DNA of 64,000 nucleotides, from contig NZ_JAGPYQ010000001.1 of assembly GCF_018070025.1 (NCBI RefSeq), positions 4,402,001 to 4,466,000 on the forward strand, written 5' to 3'. The translations under genes were made by a program, and so were the position numbers. The stretch comes from Streptomyces liliiviolaceus (GTDB taxonomy: Bacteria; Actinomycetota; Actinomycetes; Streptomycetales; Streptomycetaceae). The notes beneath the pieces were generated by a model, which was not told where the DNA came from, ran no database searches, and was given only the letters and a program-made list of their open reading frames with translations. Positions within the stretch are counted from its first letter, which is position 1; the number at the start of each line of letters is the position of its first letter. This document shows, in pieces, positions 17,548-26,617 of this stretch.

Positions 17548-18698
17548 GCCTGTTCCCCCAGGGCGGTGGTGATGCGGGTACGCAAGGTGGCGCGCAGGTC
17601 GGCGAAGGCGACGGATTCCCCGAATGCCTGGGTGAGGGTCTCGACGGTGTCCTTGGTGCGGGTTTCGCGGGTGCTGAAGGTGTGGCTGGCCGCCGCGTAG
17701 AGAGGAGTGTCGCCCCAGACCTGGGTGGCGGTGAGGTGTTCCTCGGCGAGGCGACGGGCGGAGTTCGCCTGGATGCCGGCCGCGGCCGGAACGGGCTCTT
17801 CGAAGGCGGAGACCAGGTTGACGGGCTGGTCGGTGCGCACCACAACAGCAACGAGACTGGGCCGGGTCCGGTGGGCGAAGGAATTCCGGTAGCCGGTGGG
17901 GACGGACAGGGTGAAGCTGTCGACGAACCGGTCCAGGGCGTCGAGGGCGGCTTCGGTGTTGCCGCCGAGGTTGTCGGTGAGCTGGGCGAGCCCGACGGTG
18001 GCGTAGCGGTAGAGGGTGGCGGAGTTGAAGCCGATGGTGCCGATCATCCCGGCTCCGGTCTCCTCCTTCTCGTTCTTGTCGTCGACCGCGGTGAAGTAGT
18101 CGAATTCCAGCTGCGTCTCGTGGGTGGAGAGCGCGTGGGCGACCTGGACGGCGGCATCGACGTTGAGCTTGGGGATGTCGGCGACCATCCGGCCGAACAG
18201 GGCGACGCCCACCGGGTGCCCGGTGGTGAAGGTTTCCGCGACGGGCCATTCCTTGACCGCATCCGCCAGTGCCTTGTCGTCCAGGGCTGCAAGGTCGGTG
18301 GCCTCGTTGGTCACGAGGGCGGCTACGGCATCGAGCTGGGCGTTGCCGTAGAACAGGAGATAGGCCGTGTCGCTGGCCTTCTTGCCCTGGCTCAGGCCGA
18401 GCTGGGCGAGCAAGGCCGCAGCGATCCGGCCGGCGTCCTCACGTTCCAGAGCCGTGTTCTGCGTGATCCGGGTGGTGAGCTCACCGGTGAGACGCTTGGT
18501 GCGGGTGGCGCGATCGGCCTCGGGAGCTTGGTCGTCGAAGTGCTGACGGGTCGCCCGCTTCCACGCCTGGGAGGAGACCCGGGAGCGGCGGACGCCTCCG
18601 TAGATGGCTTCTTTGGGGTTGCCCTGGTCGTCCCGGTTGAGGTTGGCGGGCGGGACGGTCTGGACGACGTGCACGTCGATGTAGAGGCGCTGGGTCAT
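17544..18698 (-). CDS. cas7: Cascade backbone subunit Cas7e
   Basis: A 384-residue Cas7e (CasC/Cse4), six copies of which form the crRNA-binding backbone of Cascade. Recognised by MTQRLYIDVHVVQTVPPANL, VRRSRVSSQAWKRATR and GTIGFNSATLYRYATVGL. ATG 18698 has a GGAG site upstream. There is a 118-base gap to cas11 on its 5' side and a GTGA overlap with cas5 on its 3' side. Length is normal for actinobacterial Cas7e. Confidence 0.95.
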   Translation of the reverse strand: MTQRLYIDVHVVQTVPPANLNRDDQGNPKEAIYGGVRRSRVSSQAWKRATRQHFDDQAPEADRATRTKRLTGELTTRITQNTALEREDAGRIAAALLAQLGLSQGKKASDTAYLLFYGNAQLDAVAALVTNEATDLAALDDKALADAVKEWPVAETFTTGHPVGVALFGRMVADIPKLNVDAAVQVAHALSTHETQLEFDYFTAVDDKNEKEETGAGMIGTIGFNSATLYRYATVGLAQLTDNLGGNTEAALDALDRFVDSFTLSVPTGYRNSFAHRTRPSLVAVVVRTDQPVNLVSAFEEPVPAAAGIQANSARRLAEEHLTATQVWGDTPLYAAASHTFSTRETRTKDTVETLTQAFGESVAFADLRATLRTRITTALGEQA

Positions 18699-18816
18699 CG
18701 AATGTTGCTCCAAGTCCTGTGAGTGGGTGGTGATCCGGGGCCGGCACCGGCGCGGGTGCGCGAACGAGCGCAGAAAGTGTGCGGCCGGGCGGCAGACGTC
18801 GTGCGTGCTGCTGGTC

Positions 18817-19422
18817 TCAGCGGCCGGATCGCGACGGTGTAGCCGGCTGGGTCCAGCCGTAGTAGTCCAGGCCCCAGCGGCGGCGCACGCGGGACCGGGC
18901 TTCGGGCCGGTTCCAATGGTGGAGATCGCCGACCAGGCGGTCGTAGTCGAGAGGCTGCTTGATGTCCTTGAGCTGGGTGACCAGACCGCGCAGACGCAGT
19001 TGCAGTGCCTGCATCGAAGTGGCGGAGAACGCCTGCTGGAAGCGCGAGTCGACTGCCTCATCACTGGTGCGCCCGTGACGCCGCAGCTCAAGCATGGCCC
19101 GGCCGAGGCTGACTCCGTCGCGGTGCATCGGCCGCTCCTGGCTCTGCTGGTGCAGCCCGTAGAGGGCAAGCGCCACGTGTTCGGCTTCCTGCTCGGCCGA
19201 GACCTCCCCGCGGCGGGCGGCGAAGTCATCGACCGGGCAGGTGTAGAACGGGAACATCTCCAGCACGGTGCCGGCGGGACGTCCCAGCCCACGGCGCAGA
19301 ACCGCGAGGTCCTCGCCGGGCGGGCGCTGCATGGCCGCCGGGCCGTCCTTGCGCCGCCAGGTGCCGTCCGCGGCGATGTAACGGTGCCAGATTCTTTGCT
19401 TCGTGAGGTCTTCTTCGGTCAT
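18817..19422 (-). CDS. cse2: Cascade small subunit Cas11e (Cse2/CasB)
   Basis: A 201-residue Cse2, the small helical subunit that lines the target-DNA channel in Cascade. Supporting sequence includes VDDFAARRGEVSAEQEAEHV, DGVSLGRAMLELRRHG and the closing LDYDRLVGDLHHWNRP, all typical of CasB proteins. It starts at ATG 19422, 101 bases after the cas8e stop. Its basic C-terminus (RSRVRRRWGLDYYGW) is consistent with nucleic-acid contact. Position between cas8e and cas7 confirms the assignment. Confidence 0.92.
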   Translation of the reverse strand: MTEEDLTKQRIWHRYIAADGTWRRKDGPAAMQRPPGEDLAVLRRGLGRPAGTVLEMFPFYTCPVDDFAARRGEVSAEQEAEHVALALYGLHQQSQERPMHRDGVSLGRAMLELRRHGRTSDEAVDSRFQQAFSATSMQALQLRLRGLVTQLKDIKQPLDYDRLVGDLHHWNRPEARSRVRRRWGLDYYGWTQPATPSRSGR

Positions 19423-19523
19423 GTCCGTGTCCAGACGTGATGAGGGATGCGGTGTCGCGAAGGCATGGGAGGGCTCAGGTCGGGGCGTAAGAGACGTGGG
19501 CGTCCCAAGCAGCGCTTTGGCGC

Positions 19524-21230
19524 TTACTGGCCGACAGGGTGAGGGCTGCTGCGCCGGGCGGCCTCTGCCCGGTGGAGAATCTCCCCACGACGTTTGAGGA
19601 AGGACGCCTCGGCCAGCGGGACGCGGTGCGTGCGCTCGGGCTTGCCCTCCCCTTGGGAGACCTTCCTTCCCACGAACGCTTCAACCGGCACCGCCTGCAG
19701 AAGACGGTCCGCGACCTCCCAGCTGCGCCGCCACGCCAGCTGCTCCCAGGCGAGCTGTCCGGCCTCGATCCGTTCCAGGTCCTGCACACCGCGCATCCCG
19801 GCCAGCAACTGCCGAACCAGCGGGTCCAGGGCGTGCAGGACGAGTTCGCCGGGGCGCTGTCCCTTGTCCCAGGGGATGGGTTCGGCGCCCAGAGCCCGCC
19901 GCAGATCAGCCGAGAGGTGATTGACGGCCGTGGCCAACTGCTCTGCCTGTTCCGCCACTTCGAGCAGGGCGGAGCGGACGTCACTGTCCGCGTCGAGTGC
20001 GGCCAGCGGAAGGGGCAGCGCGTCGAACATCACGTCGTCGATGACGGCCGACTGGTTGCCGTACGCCATCCCGACAAGTTCCACGCGCAACGGGTACGCC
20101 TCCCCGAGATCGGGCGCCAGGGCACCGGCCTGGTCCAAGAGCCTGCTGGTGGCGAACCCGCTCGTTTTCTCTCCTGCTTCTCGAAACTGCCGTTCGGGCG
20201 CGAGGAGCGCGTCCAGCCCGCGCCACGCAGCCTTGCCTGGCTGAAGGCGCAACGGGCGGCGCGGCGCCGCGGCGGCGCCCTTGTTCTTGCTCGTGCTGCG
20301 GCTACCGGTGGGCTCCAGGCGCCACATGGTGTGCGGTTCGATCTCCGGCGCGTGCGGCATCCGGTCTCCCGCGGCGACCAGTACGCGCGCCACCCGCAGC
20401 CCTTCACCGCTGTTTTTCGGGACGAGCCGGATACGGCGGGATTGCCAGGTCCACAGGTCCAAGAGCCCATCGGGGACCCGCTCCTGCCACCGGGGAGTGC
20501 CTGCCGATCGAGGATCTGTGGGCTCACGCCTCCTCCACTGCGGCAGGTCGGCGGAGGTGGGCGGCGCTCCGACCGGAAGGTTCAGCAACAGCGTCTCGAA
20601 CAGCGTCGCCCCGGCCAGCAGGGTGACACCCATCTGCCCGAGCGGGCCGGTCGGGTTGCCTGTGGTCTTGCCCGCTTTTGCCTTCGGGTCGCCCACGGCA
20701 CCCGTTTTGATCGCCGCAGTGTCCCAGCACTGTGTATGCAACAGCCAGTGCGCCGCCTGCGCCGGAGTCAGCGAAAAGAGATCGCCTTCCGTGCGCGACG
20801 CGAACAGCGGCACATTGTTGCCGGTGGCGGCAGTCGCGACAATCAGGGCGGCGTTCTTCGTCTCGTCCTTCGCGCTACGCAGGCCACCGACCTGACCGAA
20901 GGGCTGCACCGGATCGAAAAGGTCGAACCGTTCACGGTGCGTGTCCAGATACGCCTCCAGCCTCGAACGCTGCTCCGGTGACCAGCGTCCGGTGGAGAAC
21001 CAGCTCACCCACTCACGCTCGTCGGCCGGCCTGCCCAGAGCGTCGAGGATCACCGGCAGCAGAACCTGCCGCAACACGGCCGGCCTCTGGGTGGGGAGTT
21101 GCACCACGAGGTCGCCGAACTCGTGTGCCTCCAGCAACGCGGTACGCAGCGAGCGCTCTTGCGCTACTCCCCCTGCGGCCGGCGGTAAGAGCAGCCATGG
21201 ATCGTCTGTCAGAAAAAAGCCATCAGTCAT
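19524..21230 (-). CDS. cse1: Cascade large subunit Cas8e (Cse1/CasA)
   Basis: A 568-residue Cse1, the PAM-sensing large subunit that recruits Cas3. The N-terminus FFLTDDPWLLL and the segments DLFDPVQPFGQVGGL, LFASRTEGDLFSLTPAQAA and MGVTLLAGATLFETLLLNLP fit the family. ATG 21230 is preceded by GGGGGGA. The 269 bases between it and the cas3 stop (21231-21499) contain a less GC-rich patch near 21245-21275 that could hold a separate promoter for the Cascade and adaptation genes; no box is assigned. Length matches the family. Confidence 0.95.
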   Translation of the reverse strand: MTDGFFLTDDPWLLLPPAAGGVAQERSLRTALLEAHEFGDLVVQLPTQRPAVLRQVLLPVILDALGRPADEREWVSWFSTGRWSPEQRSRLEAYLDTHRERFDLFDPVQPFGQVGGLRSAKDETKNAALIVATAATGNNVPLFASRTEGDLFSLTPAQAAHWLLHTQCWDTAAIKTGAVGDPKAKAGKTTGNPTGPLGQMGVTLLAGATLFETLLLNLPVGAPPTSADLPQWRRREPTDPRSAGTPRWQERVPDGLLDLWTWQSRRIRLVPKNSGEGLRVARVLVAAGDRMPHAPEIEPHTMWRLEPTGSRSTSKNKGAAAAPRRPLRLQPGKAAWRGLDALLAPERQFREAGEKTSGFATSRLLDQAGALAPDLGEAYPLRVELVGMAYGNQSAVIDDVMFDALPLPLAALDADSDVRSALLEVAEQAEQLATAVNHLSADLRRALGAEPIPWDKGQRPGELVLHALDPLVRQLLAGMRGVQDLERIEAGQLAWEQLAWRRSWEVADRLLQAVPVEAFVGRKVSQGEGKPERTHRVPLAEASFLKRRGEILHRAEAARRSSPHPVGQ

Positions 21231-21499
21231 CGGTCCCCCCTTTGATGAAGCTTCTATGTTTAAGCTAGCAGCAGTGCCGAGGGGGGCACATGCTTTCTCC
21301 TCAAACAGGTGCGACAATCCGGCCGTTGACCCCAACCCTCGGGCCGTGACGGCCTGAGGCCCGGGGATGATCCCCTTCTGTGTTTGCACAGCGGATCGGG
21401 ACCCGCCTCGACCCCGCGCCACGCGGGGCACCGGGCCGCCGGGCGCCAGCCCGGCGGCCCACCGCACCCACGCAAACCGCGCGACAGGCCCCGGAGTGT

Positions 21500-24385
21500 C
21501 TACTCCTGCCGGAGCCCGAACTCGTCGTCGTAGGACACCGTGAGGTCACCCAGCCGGGCCCTGCGTGAGGCGTCCAGCACCAGAGCACGGCTGTGACGCA
21601 ACCACGGATGCCCGTGCCAGCCGGGCAGTGGCTGCAACTGCGCGGCCGCTTGCGTCAACTTCGGCGGCAGACGCACCACCGAGCCCAGCACCTCCTCCAG
21701 CACCTCCGGCGCCACCTCACCATTGACGCTCAAGGCCCGTCCCGCCAGCGTCCTGAAGACCGCATCGTCCTCCTCCCGGACCACCAGGACGACCTCGACG
21801 GATTCGTCACCATCACGCACCGCGGCCTGCAGTGAGTCCTCGTTGCTGCCCGCGGTGGAGCCGCCGTAGTGCAGACCTGCCAGCGTCCGCTTCTCGTGCT
21901 CACCGGGCGCGGTCAGCAAGAACTGCCGTGCGTTCTCGGCACGCGTTCGGTCCCTGCTCTCCTGCTCCCGGCATGCCTCTTCGCCGGCCTCCCGCCACAT
22001 CTGGGGCAGCAGCGACGCATCCGCCCCATACACCCTGGCCACCACCTCAGGCACGTCGCCTGGAACCGACCACACCTCACCCGCGCCGGGCAGCACCGCC
22101 GCGGTGCGCAGCAGCAGATGGCGCCCGTAGATCATCTCGCTGGCGAACGCGAACGCCGGCTCACGGCCTTCACGCGGCTCGAACCCGGTGAGGAACACCT
22201 GCGGCACGCGCAGCCTGTCCGGACGCCAGGTGTCCTCGTGCCGGTGCAACCGGCCGATGCGCTGCAACAGCAGGTCGACGGGCGCCAGATCCGTGACGAG
22301 CAGGTCGGCATCGACGTCGAAGGACTGCTCGGCAAGCTGAGTCGCCACCAGGATCAACCGGCCATCCCTGGGCCGCGGTGTGCGCGGACCCAGCAGGCGC
22401 AGGCTCTCCTCCGTCAGATCGGCGCGCCGGGCCACGGTGAAGCGAGCGTGCAGAAGCCGCACTTCGTCCCTGCCGAACCGCCCGCGCAACTCCTCATAGA
22501 GGCTCTGTGCCCGCGCAACGGAGTTACGGATGACCAGCGCGGTTCCCCCGTCGGCGAGCTCGCTCGCCAGCAGGTCCCCTACCCGCGCATCCGCCTCGCC
22601 CTGCAGCCGTTCGCGCTCCTGACGCGAACGATGTGCACCGGGCACCGCCTCGGGCACGATCCGCACCCGCACGCCGAGGTCCTCGCGCCAACTGCCGGTC
22701 GCATCCATATGGATCTGCGGCTCCCCCGAGGCCGGCAGCCATGCGGCCGTGACGCTCGGGTACCCCGACGGCACAGGCACCTGGACCCGGAGCTCCTCCC
22801 GTGAGGCCGCACCGGCCAGGTACGCCTCGACCAGCGCCTGGCGCTGCGCGGGTGCCAGCGTCGCCGACAGGACGAGCACCGGCACCCCGGCCTGACCCAG
22901 CCAGCGCAGCGCCTCTTGCAGAAACTGGCTCATGTACACGTCGCACGCGTGCACCTCGTCCAGGATCACGACCTTGCCGGCCAGGCCCGCCATGCGCAGC
23001 ATCACATGCCGTGTACGGGTAGCCGCGTACAGAAGCTGATCGATCGTGCCGACCACGAACGGGGCCAGCAGCCCGCGCTTCGATCCCAGAAACCACTCCG
23101 CGGGCGCCCGCCGCTCCGGCACATCACGCGCCTCGGACTCGACTCCGTACGGGTCGTCCTCCAGCCCGAACTCGTCCACCCCGCAAAATGCCTCGTCCGC
23201 ATACGCGCCGGCGTCCTCAAGCAGAGCTTTCCACTCCCGGTTGAACGCCCTCTTGCCGTGCAGCAGCACCACCCGGGACGCCAGGTGCTCGTCGACCGCC
23301 TCCAGCCACCGACGTGTACGGGTGAACATGGGATCACTGGTTGCCTGGGTCGGCATTCCCACGAACACGCCATCCGCGCCGAACCTGGCAGCCAGGACTT
23401 CCGCCGCAGACTGAGCAGCCTCCGTCTTGCCCTCACCCATCGGCGCTTCGACCACCACGATCCCCGGACTGCCCATGCGGCGAACCGCCTCGCCTACCAT
23501 GGCCTGCGAGGGCCGCGGCGCATACCCGAACCGGTCCCGGAACGCCTCCGGCCCCGGCACGGCCAAAGCACCCCAACCGCCCTGCAACCCCAGAGCCTGC
23601 CACGCCGACGCCGCCCGCTCACGGGAAGCATCCAGACTCACCAGCCGCAGATCGTCCACACCCACGAAGAACCGCTCATCACTGGCAATCCAGTCCGCCA
23701 TCACCACCAAGCCGCTGAGCTGCAACTGAAGCGCCCTGGACGGAACCACCACGGGCTCCACTTCGCCGAGGCCCCCGAACCCGATCTCCTGGGTGAACAC
23801 ATCAAGCACAGCCTGCTGGACCTGACGCCACGTTCCCCTCCCCCGCAACTGCCCCTTCGCGTGACGCGGTTCCTGCACATCCCGCAGCGAAGGGAACGCA
23901 CCATGGTGTCCAGCCACCAGCGGCCACACCCAGTCCAGTTGCCTCACATCCCAACCGGCCCCGGCCAGCACCTCCCGCGTTATCAACCCACCCGCCCAGT
24001 CGTGACGCCACCGCCTCTGCTGCTTGGCTCCCGCCACAGCAGCCGACTCCACCCATGTCAGCCCCGACCTGCGCACAGCCTCCGCTCCCTCGGGCCACAG
24101 ACGCTGATGCGCCGGCGTCACCTTCCCGCAGTCGTGAGCTCCGCACAACCAGACGAACAACCGCCGCCCGCGCCCCGGCCCGCCCGCGACCTCATCCAGC
24201 GCCAAGCACGTCGAACGCGCAAGGAAGCCGTCCCACAACAGCTCCGCAACCGCCGCAGTATCCACAAGATGCGCAAGCAGAAGATTCGTTGCACCCCCTG
24301 CCCGCTCCCGCGACTTCCCCCACAGCGTCTCCAGAGCCCGCACCACAACCGGCCCGTAACGCTCGCTCAACTCCCGAACATCCAC
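21500..24385 (-). CDS. cas3: CRISPR-associated helicase-nuclease Cas3
   Basis: A 961-residue fusion of an HD nuclease and an SF2 helicase that degrades DNA targeted by Cascade. HD domain: His39, GAHDCGK with His84-Asp85, and a distal AGHHG near 158-162. Helicase: Walker A APMGEGKT at 314-321, DEVH at 476-479 (VVILDEVHACD), then SATLAP. GTG 24385 is the chosen start; the frame stays open into the small CRISPR array upstream, which cannot be coding. It is the first gene of the cas operon on the minus strand and lies just downstream (in transcription) of CRISPR array 3. Confidence 0.95.
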   Translation of the reverse strand: MDVRELSERYGPVVVRALETLWGKSRERAGGATNLLLAHLVDTAAVAELLWDGFLARSTCLALDEVAGGPGRGRRLFVWLCGAHDCGKVTPAHQRLWPEGAEAVRRSGLTWVESAAVAGAKQQRRWRHDWAGGLITREVLAGAGWDVRQLDWVWPLVAGHHGAFPSLRDVQEPRHAKGQLRGRGTWRQVQQAVLDVFTQEIGFGGLGEVEPVVVPSRALQLQLSGLVVMADWIASDERFFVGVDDLRLVSLDASRERAASAWQALGLQGGWGALAVPGPEAFRDRFGYAPRPSQAMVGEAVRRMGSPGIVVVEAPMGEGKTEAAQSAAEVLAARFGADGVFVGMPTQATSDPMFTRTRRWLEAVDEHLASRVVLLHGKRAFNREWKALLEDAGAYADEAFCGVDEFGLEDDPYGVESEARDVPERRAPAEWFLGSKRGLLAPFVVGTIDQLLYAATRTRHVMLRMAGLAGKVVILDEVHACDVYMSQFLQEALRWLGQAGVPVLVLSATLAPAQRQALVEAYLAGAASREELRVQVPVPSGYPSVTAAWLPASGEPQIHMDATGSWREDLGVRVRIVPEAVPGAHRSRQERERLQGEADARVGDLLASELADGGTALVIRNSVARAQSLYEELRGRFGRDEVRLLHARFTVARRADLTEESLRLLGPRTPRPRDGRLILVATQLAEQSFDVDADLLVTDLAPVDLLLQRIGRLHRHEDTWRPDRLRVPQVFLTGFEPREGREPAFAFASEMIYGRHLLLRTAAVLPGAGEVWSVPGDVPEVVARVYGADASLLPQMWREAGEEACREQESRDRTRAENARQFLLTAPGEHEKRTLAGLHYGGSTAGSNEDSLQAAVRDGDESVEVVLVVREEDDAVFRTLAGRALSVNGEVAPEVLEEVLGSVVRLPPKLTQAAAQLQPLPGWHGHPWLRHSRALVLDASRRARLGDLTVSYDDEFGLRQE

Positions 24386-24489
24386 CGTGCCCCCGCCTGC
24401 TTTCAGAATTGGGCTCCAAACCCTAGAAACCGCCACTGACAAGACGACATGACCTGCGGAAACAATCAGAGAGCTGCGCGTGATGCGAC

Positions 24490-24700
24490 GGAGTACCACT
24501 GCGGGCGTGGGGGCGACTCGTAGCGGAACCATCCGAACGACGTGGTGAGCGGAGCATCCCCGCAAGCGCGGGGTCGACCGCATGTACGACGGACGCCACT
24601 GGGACGCGTCCGGAGCATCCCCATAGGCGCGGGGTCGACGTGTGGTCGTGCAGGTACAGGTGCATGGGTCGCGGAGCATCCCCGCAAGCGCGGGGTCGAC
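24490..24700 (-). CRISPR. CRISPR array 3, short, 4 repeats next to cas3
   Basis: Repeats begin at 24490, 24551, 24612 and 24673 with the same 61-base period. The repeat at 24490 is strongly degenerate (GGAGTACCACTGCGGGC); the one at 24612 has CCCCATAGGC and so a broken stem; the other two have CCCCGCAAGCGCGGGG, which keeps the stem but changes the loop. The start GGAGCATCC matches array 2 rather than array 1. No copy of the conserved leader follows at 24701. Orientation is as in the other arrays, so any transcript would run on toward cas3, whose start lies 104 bases further on. Confidence 0.93.
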
Positions 24701-24795
24701 TTGACGAAGCTCGTCTGGCTCGGCTCCAACGTTGCCTGACACCACGCTTGAGGACCACATCAGCGATCGGCTGCACGCCAGTCCACGTGCGCGAA

Positions 24796-24963
24796 TCAGC
24801 CGTCTGTTCCCTTCCGCCATTCATCGCGCACACGCCGCAGGGAACGGATCGCCCGTACTGTGCGGTTCGCCAAGTCGGGAATTTGATTCAGGGCGTAGCG
24901 GACGCCCATCACCGCACCGCCGAGTACGGCCATCACCGTCGTGAAGTGACCCACTGCATCCAT
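24796..24963 (-). CDS. Small basic protein with one hydrophobic helix
   Basis: A 55-codon frame. The N-terminal half is hydrophobic (FTTVMAVLGGAVMGVRYAL) and the C-terminal half basic and helical (TVRAIRSLRRVRDEWRKG), as in a small single-pass membrane protein with a cytoplasmic tail. GGGTGAG lies nine bases before ATG 24963. Composition favours coding, but I do not recognise a family and the gene is isolated between two CRISPR arrays. Confidence 0.35.
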   Translation of the reverse strand: MDAVGHFTTVMAVLGGAVMGVRYALNQIPDLANRTVRAIRSLRRVRDEWRKGTDG

Positions 24964-25280
24964 CCGGAAAGACTCACCCTTCGCCCAAGGTGATCGTCCG
25001 GTGGCTAGGCATGCTCGGATCGACCACCAAAAATGATGATCAAGCCGAGATTGAGCCCGTACGCCGCTTCTCGCGGTATTCGATTGTGGCGAACTACGCC
25101 TTCCCGGGGCTGATCCCCTTGGGGGGCCCTCTCCGCAGGCAATACGGCAAGTCGTCGAGAGAGTCCCAATCCGGTAGCGTTCACCACCCCACCGCCCAGC
25201 ACACCCAAAACACTTGTACCGTTATCAATCTGTGACTTACTGTTGGAGCCATCTCCGGCGTGCCCGGACACAGACCACAA
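24964..25280. other. Intergenic stretch without a supported gene
   Basis: Open frames exist on both strands here, but none has convincing codon use or a ribosome site. The DNA is less GC-rich than its surroundings. It separates the small ORF at 24796 from the terminator at 25281. Confidence 0.4.
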
Positions 25281-25309
25281 CGCCCCGCAGCCCCACCGCC
25301 TGCGGGGCG
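25281..25309. terminator. GC-rich hairpin terminator
   Basis: Arms CGCCCCGCAG (25281-25290) and CTGCGGGGCG (25300-25309) enclose a 9-base loop and are followed on the plus strand by TTTCC. It lies just beyond the 3' end of the HEPN-like fragment on the minus strand and would end that transcript. Confidence 0.75.
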
Positions 25310-25334
25310 TTTCCTCGTTATGAGGTTCCGTCAC

Positions 25335-25799
25335 CTAGGCGGCCGTGTCCTCGGTGTGCTCAGAGTCGGCCGTCTTGGGCAACGCGTAGACTTCAAGCGC
25401 CACGAATCGAGCGCTCTCGACGAAATCTCGCACAGCGGCGGGCGTCACTGCATCGAAACCGTGTATCGCCCGATTGCGTAGCTGGCGCAGATCCTGAGAG
25501 ACCGAGAGCGCGCCTGAGGAAAGCCCCAGGTCGGTCAATCTTGCGATGCGCCTCTCGATGATCGGTGGCCGCATCACTCCTCTTACAGACTGAGGCACAC
25601 CTCCGCGCTCCGCGAACGCCTTGTCGCAAATCGACTCCAGCACAATCCAAGCCGTGAGAAACGCCCTAATCGGTGAAGCGTCGGCCACATCCCACGCTTC
25701 TTGGAAGATGCCGAACCGAGACTGTCGCTCTCCCCCGGGGCCTGCCGCCGTCGGCTCGGCCGATCCGGATGCAGCCGCCAACTCCTCCGCCTTCGCACC
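25335..25799 (-). pseudogene. 5'-truncated HEPN-like (DUF4145-type) protein fragment
   Basis: An open frame of 154 codons runs from exactly the edge of CRISPR array 2 to the stop at 25335. It contains no ATG or GTG near its 5' side. The sequence is helical, with EAWDVADASPIRAFLTAW, IVLESICDKAFAERGG and near the C-terminus LRQLRNRAIHGFD. RNRAIH is the R-x4-H motif of HEPN domains, many of which are RNases in toxin or defence systems. The fold and motif position fit DUF4145-like HEPN proteins. The 5' end is missing, apparently displaced by the array, so it is probably inactive unless an unseen start is used. Confidence 0.5.
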
Positions 25800-26558
25800 G
25801 GAGCATCCCCGCGGGCGCGGGGTCGACTGCGGACACCCCGTCACCCCGCTGGTTGACCAGGGAGCATCCCCGCGGGTGCGGGGTCGACCGGATGGTGTGC
25901 ATGCCGATCGTCCACACGCCCGGAGCATCCCCGCGGGTGCGGGGTCGACGTCCGGTCAGGGGTCCCGGAGGGCCGGCCCGGCGGAGCATCCCCGCGGGTG
26001 CGGGGTCGACGGAGTCCTCGAACAGCTCACCACAGTTGCCGGAGGAGCATCCCCGCGGGTGTGGGGTCGACAACTCGTGCTCCGGCATGTTCAGCGCGTT
26101 ACCCGGAGCATCCCCGCGGGTGCAGGGTCGACGCCTTCTGTGTTTCGGCCGGCATCGCGGACAGCGGAGCATCCCCGCGGGCGCGGGGTCGACCTGGGCC
26201 TGCGCGATCTGCCGGGCCCCGTTACGGGAGCATCCCCGCGGGTGCGGGGTCGACCGCTTGCCGGAGTCGAACGCGGCTTGAGCCCCGGAGCATCCCCGCG
26301 GGCGCGGGGTCGACTAGCCCTCGCCACTGAGTGCGGCGTAGAACCGCGGAGCATCCCCGCGGGCGCGGGGTCGACTGGCTGGCCCTCGCGCAGTGGACCT
26401 CCATCGACGGAGCATCCCCGCGGGCGCGGGGTCGACGGACGTGATCGGCAGGTCCGTCTCGGGCAGGCTGGAGCATCCCCGCGGGCGCGGGGTCGACATC
26501 TTCTCCACCATCCGCGGGAAGATCAGCGACGGAGCATCCCCGCGGGCGCGGGGTCGAC
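25800..26558 (-). CRISPR. CRISPR array 2, type I-E, 13 repeats
   Basis: Thirteen 28-bp repeats with 12 spacers and a 61-base period. On the plus strand they begin GGAGCATCCCCGC and end GGGGTCGAC, differing from array 1 by C instead of G at position 5. The left half carries GGGTGCGGGG variants and the right half GGGCGCGGGG, so diversity again increases away from the leader. The leader lies to the right at 26559 and resembles that of array 1. Array 2 is separated from the cas genes by array 3 and the HEPN-like fragment. Confidence 0.97.
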
Positions 26559-26617
26559 ACTTGCTGAGCTGGGACTTTACCGGGCCGGGTAGCTGTTTTC
26601 ATTCAGTTGCTTTCTCT
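26559..26617 (-). promoter_or_regulatory. Leader of CRISPR array 2
   Basis: CTGAGCTGGGACTTTACCGG and CTGTTTTCATTCAGTTG follow the last repeat and match the leader of array 1 at 45 of the first 54 positions. Here the block is not inside a gene, so the conservation reflects a DNA or transcription signal rather than protein coding. Confidence 0.8.

Noticed and set aside
17541..20981. Two long plus-strand frames over the Cascade genes
   Set aside because: Antisense to cas7, cas11 and cas8e, which have clear family motifs.
22916..24439. 507-codon plus-strand frame
   Set aside because: Antisense shadow of cas3.
25005..25334. 109-codon minus-strand frame
   Set aside because: It would start inside or beyond the terminator at 25281 and has no coding character.
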